This document shows positions 5,330-13,460 of a stretch of 64,000 nt of DNA, piece by piece. The stretch's first letter is position 1. Each line of letters opens with the position of its first letter. The translations under genes and the position numbers were made by a program. The notes beneath the pieces are model-generated. The model made no database searches. It was not told the DNA's origin and saw only the letters and a program-made list of their open reading frames with translations. Source of the stretch: Anaerococcus pacaensis 9403502 (GTDB lineage Bacteria; Bacillota; Clostridia; Tissierellales; Peptoniphilaceae); NCBI GenBank assembly GCA_000308255.3, contig HG326667.1, positions 62,001 to 126,000 on the forward strand, given 5' to 3'.

Positions 5330-7558
5330 TTACACAAAGTCTGACTTTAAATTAAGTCCACTTATCACAATTCCTTGATTAGTTTTTCTCCTCATAAATC
5401 CATTGGATGAAAGAGCAGAATAAAAATCAGTTGTAGATCTTACATAGTCTCCAGTTCTTAAACAATAGGCTCTATATTCTTGATAGACTTCTCCTGACTT
5501 TTCTTCATAGGATGAATCAATCTCACAACACTCATTTAAGAAATGCTTGAACCAGTTATTTGATTCCTTATATTCATTTATGGCATCAGCCACTTTTTTA
5601 GGTAAGCTGAATTTAAAATCTTCATCAATAGCCTTTTTAGCCCCTTCTATTAACCACTTGAGAACTGCTCCTCCAGCCTTATCTACTAAATAATCAGTGT
5701 AGTTTTTAATATCACTACTACCCTCAATTTTTGCCTCAAAAGGAATTACAATAAGTCTCCTCCAAGTTCCTTCATCTAAGGCACCCACCTTTGGTAGGTG
5801 ATTAGTATATAGGACAAGGGTATGAGAAGGTATGAACTTGAATGGATCTCGATATTTTTTCTCTGCTACAATTTCATCTGTAGAACAAAGCTGTTTTACA
5901 TTTGAAGTATTAAGTCTTAATCCCTCTTGAAGTTCAGCTGCAATTAAAAGTCTCTTACCTCTTGTTTCTGCAAGTTCTGGTTTGGCATTTCTCTTAGAAT
6001 TAACAGTAAGAATGTCTGCCGAGATTGACCCACTGTATAGATTTAGAACTCTTGAGATAGTATTCCAAAAAGTGGACTTCCCATTTCTTCCATCACCATA
6101 AGCTATAATTAGAGCCTCGATATAGACCTTTCCGATTAGAGAAATCCCTGCAACTTTCTGCACGTATTCTATAAGTTCACTATCTTTTACAAAAAAGGTA
6201 TCTAAGGCATCAAGCCATATATCCATATTTTCATCACTTGGGTCTACATAGGTTTCTTTGGTTATATAATCTTCTGCCTTATGGTCTCTACATTCTCCAG
6301 TTTTCAAATCTACTGTAAATGACGGAGTATTTAGCAAGAACTCATCTGTATCAAGTTCTCTTTGGTCTATTTCAAGCATTGGCTTTGATTCCTTTAAAGT
6401 TGCATGGATAGCTCTTGTGTCCCCTCGTTTTACTGCATATTTCTTATAAGCCTCAAGCGAAGTTAATTTATAGTAAATAGATTTTTGATTTTTATCAAAA
6501 ACCTCCATTGCCTTTTTCTCACTCATTGAGGCCATAATATCTCTAACTCCTGATTTCTTAATATCTTCGTCCATTTTCAAAAGTTCATTGTCTATTTCCT
6601 CTATCTGTTTTAAAACTAAATCTTGAGAATATCCCTGTGCTTTTAGTTCAGATTCCTCCCAGTAAGAGTCGTTGTAAACAAGAAAACCTGTAGAAGGAGA
6701 AAAACGAATTCTGTCTTGGTATTCTCTAACAAAAACTTCTGCTTGACCTATGTCTGAAAATTCTGACGGTCTTAAATTTATACCTTCAGTGTATTCTTCA
6801 GGTGGAACATAATCTTCACTTGCTGCTACCTTTTTATAGAACTTACAAGCTGACCTCCAGATTTGTTTTAACTCCTCATCTTCTAATGGTGGTGAACAAA
6901 ATGATGCTTTTTTATCGAATAATTCTCTCGCCTCATCTGTATTTCCATATCGAATTAAAACCCTACCAGCGAAATGATTCATAGTTGAGTTTCTAGAGCC
7001 TTGCTGAATCAAGTCTTGAGAGTTATCAAAATCCTCAAAGTCATCTTTTAGAATATCAGTTATATATTTCCTTCCCCTAACCATTTCAACGGCAGGATTC
7101 TTAACTCCAAAGAAAAATCTCGCTCCATCTAAGGCATTTCCATCAAAGAAAGTATAAGTCTCCGCCAACCTTTCTTTGATTCCTACATATTCAGCTAAAT
7201 TTGTAATCTTAGGAATTGGGAAATATATGTGCATCCTTGGTCTTGCAGCTTTTCCATTTTTTTCTTTTCTATGGTTTCTGCTGTAAACTATGGCGAATTT
7301 AACTCCGTCAAATATTCTCTTTAAATCATTAGCTGAAATCCAATCATCTGGATTTTCTGAATAGTCGTTGTCTATATCCATGGGAATACATTCCGACTCT
7401 ATAAAATTATCATTGGACCTGTAGGAATTTTTATACTTAGCCATTACATGGTCAAAACTTGCAGCTTTCTCAAAAGACCTAACATCTACTGCATTGACCT
7501 CATTAGGATAAACACAGTTTGACTCCACTCCTATTTGATTTGAGGTATATATTTTCAA
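5330..7558 (-). CDS. P4-type phage primase-helicase (VirE/D5-like)
   Basis: The 742-residue protein joins a primase-polymerase domain to a superfamily 3 helicase. The N-terminal part has the catalytic PMDIDND (D61, D63) and RMHIYF (H110) of archaeo-eukaryotic primases; a middle linker follows; the C-terminal part has Walker A GDGRNGKST (488-496), a Walker B-like region near LLIAAELQEG, and the sensor region VLYTNHLPK. It would prime and unwind phage DNA during replication. It touches the DUF4406-like gene upstream and is followed by the inverted repeat. Length is usual for this class. Confidence 0.9.
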   Translation of the reverse strand: MKIYTSNQIGVESNCVYPNEVNAVDVRSFEKAASFDHVMAKYKNSYRSNDNFIESECIPMDIDNDYSENPDDWISANDLKRIFDGVKFAIVYSRNHRKEKNGKAARPRMHIYFPIPKITNLAEYVGIKERLAETYTFFDGNALDGARFFFGVKNPAVEMVRGRKYITDILKDDFEDFDNSQDLIQQGSRNSTMNHFAGRVLIRYGNTDEARELFDKKASFCSPPLEDEELKQIWRSACKFYKKVAASEDYVPPEEYTEGINLRPSEFSDIGQAEVFVREYQDRIRFSPSTGFLVYNDSYWEESELKAQGYSQDLVLKQIEEIDNELLKMDEDIKKSGVRDIMASMSEKKAMEVFDKNQKSIYYKLTSLEAYKKYAVKRGDTRAIHATLKESKPMLEIDQRELDTDEFLLNTPSFTVDLKTGECRDHKAEDYITKETYVDPSDENMDIWLDALDTFFVKDSELIEYVQKVAGISLIGKVYIEALIIAYGDGRNGKSTFWNTISRVLNLYSGSISADILTVNSKRNAKPELAETRGKRLLIAAELQEGLRLNTSNVKQLCSTDEIVAEKKYRDPFKFIPSHTLVLYTNHLPKVGALDEGTWRRLIVIPFEAKIEGSSDIKNYTDYLVDKAGGAVLKWLIEGAKKAIDEDFKFSLPKKVADAINEYKESNNWFKHFLNECCEIDSSYEEKSGEVYQEYRAYCLRTGDYVRSTTDFYSALSSNGFMRRKTNQGIVISGLNLKSDFV

Positions 7559-7945
7559 TTAGGCTACCTCCTTTATATATCGAATCTTCATTTTCCTCTT
7601 CTCAGCAATTTTTATTTCTTCAGCCATTCCAGAACTTATGTTGTCACCAAAGACCCATACTTCTTCACATTTTCCAAGAAGCACATAATTAAAATGCATA
7701 GCAAGTCTTCTCTCCTTTTCATCACTCATAAACTGAGGAAATAATAGATGTGGTGCTATTGGTATATTTCCTTTATCCAAGGCATAGCGAGAATACTTCT
7801 GTGCCTTGATTACATTGTTTTCTACATCTCCAGAAAATGGACTGCATATATATACCAAGGGATAGTATCTCTTCTCTGCATTTTTAATTGCTTGATAAGG
7901 AGTGGGGTCCTTGCACCCACTCCTGTTATATAATTCTTTATTCAT
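7559..7945 (-). CDS. DUF4406/nucleoside deoxyribosyltransferase-like phage protein
   Basis: A 128-residue protein with the Rossmann-like start YICSPFSGDVENNV and the later ECE-type segment GKCEEVWVFGDNISSGMAEEI, which match the DUF4406/DUF7768 group related to nucleoside 2-deoxyribosyltransferases. A role in nucleotide handling during phage growth is possible, but the catalytic function is unproven. It overlaps the zinc-ribbon gene by 8 bp and abuts the primase gene. Confidence 0.75.
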   Translation of the reverse strand: MNKELYNRSGCKDPTPYQAIKNAEKRYYPLVYICSPFSGDVENNVIKAQKYSRYALDKGNIPIAPHLLFPQFMSDEKERRLAMHFNYVLLGKCEEVWVFGDNISSGMAEEIKIAEKRKMKIRYIKEVA

Positions 7946-8138
7946 AAATATCCCTCATTGTTTCACTACAAGTATTACAGCAAACTTGAGTAGAAAATAA
8001 ATCTCCCTCTTCCAATACTTCAACTAAATCGACTCGAACTTCTTTTCCGCACTTTGGACAGGTGCAAAAGACATTCTCATCATTTATTTCAATGCTTACT
8101 TCCATGGCATCATTTATTTTTTCTTTAACATAAAACAT
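7938..8138 (-). CDS. Small zinc-ribbon phage protein
   Basis: Starting at ATG 8138 behind GGAGG, the product has 66 residues with two cysteine pairs, CTCPKC and CCNTC, which would bind one zinc ion. An upstream in-frame ATG (8186) lacks a ribosome-binding site and lies inside the polymerase gene. Function unknown; its place between polymerase and DUF4406 genes suggests a replication accessory. Confidence 0.7.
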   Translation of the reverse strand: MFYVKEKINDAMEVSIEINDENVFCTCPKCGKEVRVDLVEVLEEGDLFSTQVCCNTCSETMRDIYE

Positions 8139-8151
8139 GAATAAACCTCCA

Positions 8152-11010
8152 TTAATCTTTCTTATAAAATTCACTTTCAAATCCATCTGCGTCTAAGATA
8201 AGTCCAGGTGCCCAACTAGGAACTATGGACATGATTTCATTTATTTCTTCAATGCTAGATGCATCACTTTCTATTACAGCTTCATCATGAATATGCATGA
8301 CGATATTAAATTCTTTTTTCTCAAGTCTCATTATAGCCTCAGCTAAAATATCTCTTGCGATGGCTTGAACTATATTCTCTACAAATTTTCCACCATAGGA
8401 TTCAATCTTGTCCCACTTATTTCCTACTACGATTCCTTCATAGACAATTGATTCTCCACCAAATCGATTCATCCCGATTTTTGCTTTTGGATAAGCAAGC
8501 CTTCTTTTTGAGGGTAATTGTATAAATAGAATGCCTTTTTCATAGCTAATAACTAGGCTCTTGTATTCTTCTTTACTTCTAGTCTTTACAACTCTTTTTA
8601 CGACAGAATCTATATCCCACCACAAGCTTACGATATTAGGATTAGCCTCTCTCCAAGAATCGACTATTGATTGAAGTTCATCTTCAGATAAACCCATCTC
8701 AATACCACCCATTGCCTTAAGAGCACCTAAGGCTCCTTGATAGCCACAGTTGTGAACTAATTTCCCTGATACGGTAAAACGGTTATTCTTTCCGGCATTT
8801 CGTATATCATAAAGTCTAGTCTTGCCTCTATACCTTTCCAATTTTTTCTTTTCTCGAATACAGCTAATTCTGCATCCTCTATAATTTCTTCTCGGCTTAA
8901 TCCTTTTGAAAGTTTTCTTATAACAACACTTCGTGCATAAGGCCAGTATTTTTGATGAAATTCTGTTAATACAGTATTTCTCTTGTTCGAAGCATTCTCT
9001 ATACGAGTTACAAATCTTAAGTTGCCTCTTTCGTAATGCCCATTGTTGTCTATTCTGTCTATTTCTAGTTCTCTTTTTGGTAGTCCAAATCTTTCTATTA
9101 AATAAAGACCTGCCTCTAGAATTGAAGGAAACTTGAATTTTATTCCTCTTTCCCCATAGTTTTTGTATTCTGGATCTTTTGGGTTGGTACACCTTTGCTT
9201 TGCTGCTGTTAGCCTTCTGTCCAACCATCGTGGAATTTGTCTTGGTTGGGAACAAGCTTGACATCCCTTTGATCTTCCTGTCGTTAAATTTCCCCTGTCT
9301 TGCCATTGAATGCTTCCACACCCTTGACATCTTGTTAGGACATAACAAGAATTCCAATTTTTCGCCCATCTTTTTTCTGGACTTATAATCTTCACCCACC
9401 CGTATTGCTCTCCTACCATATCCTGATTGTAGGAGATGTGCTCCGCTGGCAGCAGCTTCTCCAAATTGTATTGGCTTTTCTTGCCCCTCGATCCATACGA
9501 TATGATCTTTTGTTGCTCTAAGCCCGTCATATTCAATCACTTCTCCTATCCCCTTATATATAACTCCATCATGTGAAACCCAGTTTTCTCCATCCCATAA
9601 TTTATGAGCTTTTGTAAGTTTTTCTATAGGAACTAACCCCTTATCTGTAAGAACCAATTCGCCTTCAGCAATACAAGCTAAAGTAGCAATCTTTCCTTTT
9701 TGTCTGAGATGACCATTAACTCCATGCTTTTCAACTGGTACTCCAAACATCCTTGATGCTGTTCTGCAATAGATATCTTCTCCATTTTCAAAGGCATCCA
9801 GTACCCATTGTTCTCCTGCAAGCCATGCAAGGACACGGGCCTCAATTGCTGAAAAGTCTGAAATAATAAATCTAGTGCCTTCTTTTGGTATAAAGGCCGT
9901 CCTAATTAATTGGGATAAGACATCAGACGGGGATTCATAGAGAATTTCCATAGTTTCGAAATCTCTATTTTTTACAAGACTCCTAGCTAGTTCTAAATCT
10001 TTTAGATTGTTTCTCCTTAAGTTTTGAACCTGAATAAGCCTGCCTGAATACCTTCCAGTTCTATTTGCTCCATAAAATTGGATCAGACCTCTTGCTCGAT
10101 TATCTTTTCCTTTTACATTTTTCATAGCATCATATTTTCTAACTGAAGACTTAGATAATTCCTGTCTAAGTTCCAGCACTTCTTTAATATTTCCTTCAGC
10201 ATTTTTAAGAGCAGACTCTACATCTTTTTTAGCTAAGGAATCTATCTCTAAACCTTTTCTATTCAACCATTCTTTTAGCTGCATGGGAGAATTTGGATTT
10301 TCAAGACCAGTTAATTCAATGGCTCTGTCCATATTTTCTTCTCTTAATATTTCATCAAATTTAATAGCTGAATCAACTAAAACTTCATCAATTAAAATTC
10401 CTCTATCATTGATATTTTGATCTATCCAGTAGTTTTCCCATTCTGATTGAGGCATAGGAAAGGCTGATAATTTTTTCTTAATCGCCATTTCTGTTTCCAC
10501 ATCTCTTTGGTTATATTCCATAAAGGTAGACCACTTTTCTAAATCATGATGTGGTAGATTTCTTGTCCTCATACCATTTGTCTTAGTTGGTTTACAAGGA
10601 ATAGAAAAATATCTTATAAGAGCCTTGCCTTCATTCATCTTTTGCTTATCAAGTTTCAAAACCTCTCCTACTTTTTCAAGCGATAGAGGTAACCCTAGAT
10701 AGGCTGACCAAATCATAGTGCAGTACCAACCTTGAGGTTTTAGTCTCTTACCTAAAAACCTAGATAGACACACCCTTTCAAAGTTTGCATTAAAGGCCCA
10801 CTTTTCTACGTTTTCATCACTAAGGGCTGACAATATTTCTTCAGGAATAATCTCTCCACTTGCCAAATCTATGACCTTAACTTCTCCATCATCAATAGAA
10901 TAGGCAAAGAGGAGGATTTCAAAATCCTCACTCTCGGCATATTTGTATACACCACTTTTGCCTAAGTCAACTGAAGAATAGGTCTCAAGATCTAAGGACA
11001 ATCTCTTCAT
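8152..11010 (-). CDS. Phage family A DNA polymerase interrupted by an intein
   Basis: The ATG at 11010 gives 952 residues; GTG 11019 is an alternative. The mature protein has a 3'-5' exonuclease domain (SLDLETYSS with D7 and E9; YNQRDVETE with Y166 and D170) and a polymerase domain (motif A SDFSAIEAR with D385; O-helix RQKGKIATLA with R436 and K440; motif C HIHDEAV with D909 and E910). It would replicate the phage genome. Residues 446-754 are an intein inserted in the O-helix between LA and CGYQG, a strictly conserved active-site spot, so splicing is needed for activity. It overlaps the 66-aa gene upstream by 26 bp. Confidence 0.93.
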   Translation of the reverse strand: MKRLSLDLETYSSVDLGKSGVYKYAESEDFEILLFAYSIDDGEVKVIDLASGEIIPEEILSALSDENVEKWAFNANFERVCLSRFLGKRLKPQGWYCTMIWSAYLGLPLSLEKVGEVLKLDKQKMNEGKALIRYFSIPCKPTKTNGMRTRNLPHHDLEKWSTFMEYNQRDVETEMAIKKKLSAFPMPQSEWENYWIDQNINDRGILIDEVLVDSAIKFDEILREENMDRAIELTGLENPNSPMQLKEWLNRKGLEIDSLAKKDVESALKNAEGNIKEVLELRQELSKSSVRKYDAMKNVKGKDNRARGLIQFYGANRTGRYSGRLIQVQNLRRNNLKDLELARSLVKNRDFETMEILYESPSDVLSQLIRTAFIPKEGTRFIISDFSAIEARVLAWLAGEQWVLDAFENGEDIYCRTASRMFGVPVEKHGVNGHLRQKGKIATLACIAEGELVLTDKGLVPIEKLTKAHKLWDGENWVSHDGVIYKGIGEVIEYDGLRATKDHIVWIEGQEKPIQFGEAAASGAHLLQSGYGRRAIRVGEDYKSRKKMGEKLEFLLCPNKMSRVWKHSMARQGKFNDRKIKGMSSLFPTKTNSTMVGQKANSSKAKVYQPKRSRIQKLWGKRNKIQVSFNSRGRSLFNRKIWTTKKRTRNRQNRQQWALRKRQLKICNSYRECFEQEKYCINRISSKILALCTKCCYKKTFKRIKPRRNYRGCRISCIREKKKLERYRGKTRLYDIRNAGKNNRFTVSGKLVHNCGYQGALGALKAMGGIEMGLSEDELQSIVDSWREANPNIVSLWWDIDSVVKRVVKTRSKEEYKSLVISYEKGILFIQLPSKRRLAYPKAKIGMNRFGGESIVYEGIVVGNKWDKIESYGGKFVENIVQAIARDILAEAIMRLEKKEFNIVMHIHDEAVIESDASSIEEINEIMSIVPSWAPGLILDADGFESEFYKKD
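8749..9675 (-). other. Intein in the DNA polymerase gene
   Basis: The in-frame insert encodes 309 residues from C446 to N754 of the precursor. Splicing blocks are recognisable: block A CIAEGELVLTDKGLVPIEKL, block B GLRATKDHIV with the T-x-x-H pattern, block F around TRLYDIRNAG, and block G VSGKLVHN followed by extein Cys. All residues needed for standard Cys-type splicing are present. The centre of the insert in this frame is Lys/Arg/Ser/Cys-rich and matches no domain, because the same DNA codes for an HNH-like homing endonuclease in the +1 frame. Boundaries follow from the conserved Cys and His-Asn/Cys junctions. Confidence 0.93.
8757..9419 (-). CDS. HNH-like homing endonuclease in an overlapping frame inside the intein
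   Basis: The +1 frame relative to the polymerase is open from above 9536 to 8757. From ATG 9419 it gives 220 residues: MVGEQYGWVKIISPE, a zinc site of two CxxC pairs (CQGC, CQAC), then a nuclease core ELEIDRIDNNGHYERGNLRF of the HNH homing type, and a conserved-looking tail. The start coincides with the point where an in-frame endonuclease would normally join the intein. ATG 9536 is a second option; neither has a strong ribosome-binding site (AGGA is only 2 nt from 9419). The stop lies 8 bases before the intein end. It would cut intein-less polymerase genes so that the intein spreads. Confidence 0.8.
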   Translation of the reverse strand: MVGEQYGWVKIISPEKRWAKNWNSCYVLTRCQGCGSIQWQDRGNLTTGRSKGCQACSQPRQIPRWLDRRLTAAKQRCTNPKDPEYKNYGERGIKFKFPSILEAGLYLIERFGLPKRELEIDRIDNNGHYERGNLRFVTRIENASNKRNTVLTEFHQKYWPYARSVVIRKLSKGLSREEIIEDAELAVFEKRKNWKGIEARLDFMIYEMPERITVLPYQGN

Positions 11011-11185
11011 AGCTATCACTAAGCTTTGTTAATTCTGCTAAATTATTTTTTCTATCTTCTTTTATTCGTTTTTCTATTTTTCTGATATCTCTATCTAGTT
11101 CTTTTAGCTGAGCTTGTAAAAATCCAAGCTTGTACCATAAAAAGGACCAAATAGCTAAAACTATCGCTGTAATTAAATAGTCCAT
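10985..11185 (-). CDS. Small membrane-anchored coiled-coil phage protein
   Basis: The 66-residue product has one N-terminal membrane segment (about residues 4-21) followed by a charged helix with heptad-like spacing. A short Shine-Dalgarno (GGAGG) stands before the ATG at 11185. I do not recognise a family. It overlaps the polymerase start, so the two are probably translated in series. A role at the membrane during replication is only a guess from position. Confidence 0.6.
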   Translation of the reverse strand: MDYLITAIVLAIWSFLWYKLGFLQAQLKELDRDIRKIEKRIKEDRKNNLAELTKLSDSYEEIVLRS

Positions 11186-11194
11186 TTCTACCTC

Positions 11195-11746
11195 CTATGC
11201 TAAGAAATCTTCGTCATCATCGTCCATGGCATCAAAGTCATCTGCTGCATTAGACCTATTTCCTAGAGGTTGACCATCTCTTAGTTTTTGAATATTTCCA
11301 AGCCCAACCGCTACGCCCTTATTGCCATTTACATTGTAGGCATAGAAGTTAAGAGATACCCTTGCATAAACTCCTGAATAGACTTCACTTCTATCAAGAA
11401 TAGGTTCTACATTTCTGTCCACAATTTGAGGTACTGTCATAGAGTTGGCATTTAAGAAGTATGCGTCAGCATAAGCCTCATCATCTTTTTCTGTGTCACC
11501 ATCTCTTAATGGTAGTTTGATAGCTTTCTTATTAGGTTTTTTTCCATTAAACTTAGAAAGACCTTCATCAATAGCAGCATCTACTGCTTTTTCAATCTTC
11601 TCAATTGTCTTTTGGTCGCTCTTTGGGATAATGACAGATACTGAGTACCTTTCTTTACCACCATTGATTGACTTTGGTTCCCACACATTTGCATAAGATA
11701 ATCTAACTTCACCTGTAATTACTTTTGTTTTATTCATATTTGACAT
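11195..11746 (-). CDS. DUF2815 protein, probable phage single-strand DNA-binding protein
   Basis: The ATG at 11746, 9 nt after GGAGG, gives 183 residues; an earlier in-frame ATG (11782) has no such site. The sequence VRLSYANVWEPK, the KPNKKAIKLPLRDGD segment, YARVSLNFYAYN and a very acidic tail (DAMDDDDEDF) are typical of DUF2815. These proteins resemble T7 gp2.5-type single-strand binding proteins, in which the acidic tail contacts the polymerase. It sits directly before the polymerase genes and after the DUF2800 nuclease, the common arrangement in Firmicutes phages. Confidence 0.85.
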   Translation of the reverse strand: MSNMNKTKVITGEVRLSYANVWEPKSINGGKERYSVSVIIPKSDQKTIEKIEKAVDAAIDEGLSKFNGKKPNKKAIKLPLRDGDTEKDDEAYADAYFLNANSMTVPQIVDRNVEPILDRSEVYSGVYARVSLNFYAYNVNGNKGVAVGLGNIQKLRDGQPLGNRSNAADDFDAMDDDDEDFLA

Positions 11747-11747
11747 A

Positions 11748-12860
11748 TTATTTACCTCCAAATTCTTCTTTAACATTGTCAATTTTTACTTCTTCTCGCT
11801 TGTCATCAATGCTTACTAAGGTTAACTTTCCTTTTGGTTTTTCTAATAAGTCGCTGATATTTTCATCAAAGACTTTCTTACCTAGTAACTTAGTCATGGC
11901 TGTGATGCCAAGTAACTTTTCTTCAAAGGGATTGAACCCAAGTTCTTTTACTTTGTTTATAACTTCATCTTCATCTCGGTATTTCCTAATAGACCTACCT
12001 TCGACAAGTTTTAGGTCCTTCCACCTGTGACCTTTAAGGGCTCTTTCTAAAGCATAGGCCTTGATGTCTTTGGCCCATTGTTCCATTTCGTCTAGTTTTG
12101 GTAGAATCTCTTCAATTTCATCATCAGATAGTTCTGGTGGTAGGGTAAATTCATCTTGTGCTAGTTTCAGATTCTCTTCTGCCCTCTTCCTGCATTTATT
12201 CTTTGCTTTACAGAATATGCACCATTCTCCACAAGAGAATTCCCCTTCACCTCTATATGCTTTCTCCGCTATTTCTCTTACGGATTCTCCCCACTCATAA
12301 AGTTCTATCTTATTGATTTCATAAGTTGAGATATTGCACCTTCTTGGTTGATAGATGTGAAGAACTACTTTCTCGATATCATAAATTCCATCAAAGAGAG
12401 TCAATGCACCAAGTCCGTATAACATGAGTTGTGAATTCTCTTTAGCGTCTACTAAAACTCCCTGACCGTACTTTAAATCTATTACATGAAGTTCTTTTCC
12501 TCCAACAACTACACAGTCAGCTGTACCAAATGACTCTTTAACATAGTCTGATAGGTCAAGTCTTTCTTCCACAAATACGGCTGTGCTTTCATACCTACTT
12601 ATTACTTCTGTCACATATGAAGCATATCCCTCAGTTAGCTCATCCATTTCCTCATCATAAAAATCCAAATCATCAGAAGGATCTTTTACATTAAAGCCTA
12701 ATATCTTTTTTAGCTTGTATTCTGCTAAGGCATGAGCTGATGTGCCTTCAAGTGCATAAGGACTAACCTCATCTGCATATTTTTCAGAAAGCCTAACGCT
12801 TGGTGGACAGTGAATCCAACGTGAACTACTTGAGGCAGACAATATTGCGTGAGCACCCAT
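11748..12860 (-). CDS. DUF2800 protein, PD-(D/E)XK nuclease with Cys cluster
   Basis: The 370-residue protein starts MGAHAILSASSSSRWIHCPPS, a DUF2800 signature. It carries the RecB/Cas4-like nuclease core: D115 in GTADCV, D128 and K130 in VIDLKYG, and Q144. C18 with C210, C214, C217 and C223 could hold an iron-sulfur cluster, as in AddB and Cas4. It would act as an exonuclease in phage replication or recombination. The stop codon overlaps the region just before the DUF2815 start, and its own start overlaps the stop of the gene upstream by one base. Confidence 0.88.
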   Translation of the reverse strand: MGAHAILSASSSSRWIHCPPSVRLSEKYADEVSPYALEGTSAHALAEYKLKKILGFNVKDPSDDLDFYDEEMDELTEGYASYVTEVISRYESTAVFVEERLDLSDYVKESFGTADCVVVGGKELHVIDLKYGQGVLVDAKENSQLMLYGLGALTLFDGIYDIEKVVLHIYQPRRCNISTYEINKIELYEWGESVREIAEKAYRGEGEFSCGEWCIFCKAKNKCRKRAEENLKLAQDEFTLPPELSDDEIEEILPKLDEMEQWAKDIKAYALERALKGHRWKDLKLVEGRSIRKYRDEDEVINKVKELGFNPFEEKLLGITAMTKLLGKKVFDENISDLLEKPKGKLTLVSIDDKREEVKIDNVKEEFGGK

Positions 12861-13156
12861 TAGAGTTTCTCCACATCTGCTACCAAGTCTTTATATTTAC
12901 TTGGATCAATTTCAGATAACTTTTTAGCCCCATACTTTTCTAAGAGTTCTCTTATCTTAGCCGTATGACCTAATCTTGATTTATCAGCTAGTATCTTTCT
13001 AACATCTTCAATCTCATAAATCTTTTCTTCTTGTTTTACCTTTTCTTCTTTAGGTAGTTCCTCATCACTTTCTAGTGCTGTAAGAAGGACACCTATACTA
13101 GATGCAAGATTCTCTGCATCTTCTTTGATTTCCATTAGTAGCTTTATTCTTGACAT
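12860..13156 (-). CDS. Small phage protein with conserved C-terminal helical domain
   Basis: This 98-residue protein has a coiled-coil N-terminus, an acidic linker, and a C-terminal domain with VRKILADKSRLGHTAKIRELLEKYG and LSEIDPSKYKDL. Similar phage proteins, always upstream of DUF2800, are often auto-labelled rRNA biogenesis protein Rrp5, which is not supported by function. An AAGGAG site precedes the ATG at 13156. It overlaps the end of the small GTG-start gene. Role unknown. Confidence 0.7.
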   Translation of the reverse strand: MSRIKLLMEIKEDAENLASSIGVLLTALESDEELPKEEKVKQEEKIYEIEDVRKILADKSRLGHTAKIRELLEKYGAKKLSEIDPSKYKDLVADVEKL

Positions 13157-13262
13157 CTTTTTCTCCTTTCTCTGGTTGCATTAATTCCTTAGCTATCTTC
13201 TTGGCAACAATTGAGATGGCTATTAAACTTTCTGCCATCTGTTGGTTTTTTACTAAGTCCAC
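13098..13262 (-). CDS. Small phage protein, 54 aa, GTG start
   Basis: A GTG at 13262 lies 6 nt after GGAGG and opens 54 codons with the helical core ESLIAISIVAKKIAKELM. Short proteins with this core occur before the DUF2800 module in related phages, to my recollection. The frame stays open upstream through the 48-bp repeats without another usable start. The 3' end overlaps the next gene by 59 bp. Function unknown; existence supported by the strong ribosome-binding site. Confidence 0.55.
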   Translation of the reverse strand: MDLVKNQQMAESLIAISIVAKKIAKELMQPEKGEKDVKNKATNGNQRRCRESCI

Positions 13263-13275
13263 TTTGTTCCTCCTT

Positions 13276-13460
13276 TCATACTCCTTGGGACATACATTAA
13301 ATTTTTGAGTAAGATTTCTTCTCTCATATTCCTTAGAACATTTGCCTTCATTTTGAGTAAGTTGTATCTCCTCATACTTCTTAGGACATCCTGTTTGTAT
13401 TTGAGTAAGACTTCTTCCCTCATATTCCTTAGGACATCTAATTAGTTTTTGAGTAATTAT
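13276..13460 (-). repeat. 48-bp tandem direct repeat, four copies
   Basis: On the plus strand TCATA(C/T)TCCTT(A/G)GGACAT-like blocks begin at 13276, 13324, 13372 and 13420, and (T)TTTGAGTAA blocks at 13307, 13355, 13403 and 13451. Every spacing is exactly 48 bp. Read on the minus strand in the frame of the GTG gene, each unit is open and encodes a 16-residue unit of the form CPKEYERRNLTQ plus four variable residues. The array starts in the last codons of the sigma-like gene and ends at the ribosome-binding site of the 54-aa gene. Confidence 0.85.

Noticed and set aside
4915..5337. Longer VRR-NUC protein from ATG 5337
   Set aside because: The extension covers the inverted repeat, lacks a ribosome-binding site and has no family similarity; AGAGG stands before ATG 5196.
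8933..9388. Two plus-strand reading frames of 67 and 69 codons across the intein
   Set aside because: Antisense to two well-supported overlapping frames, with no ribosome-binding site or recognisable domain.
8757..9675. Polymerase gene as a pseudogene broken by frameshifts around the endonuclease
   Set aside because: The polymerase frame has no stop across the insert and both intein ends are in the same frame as the exteins, so the gene is intact.
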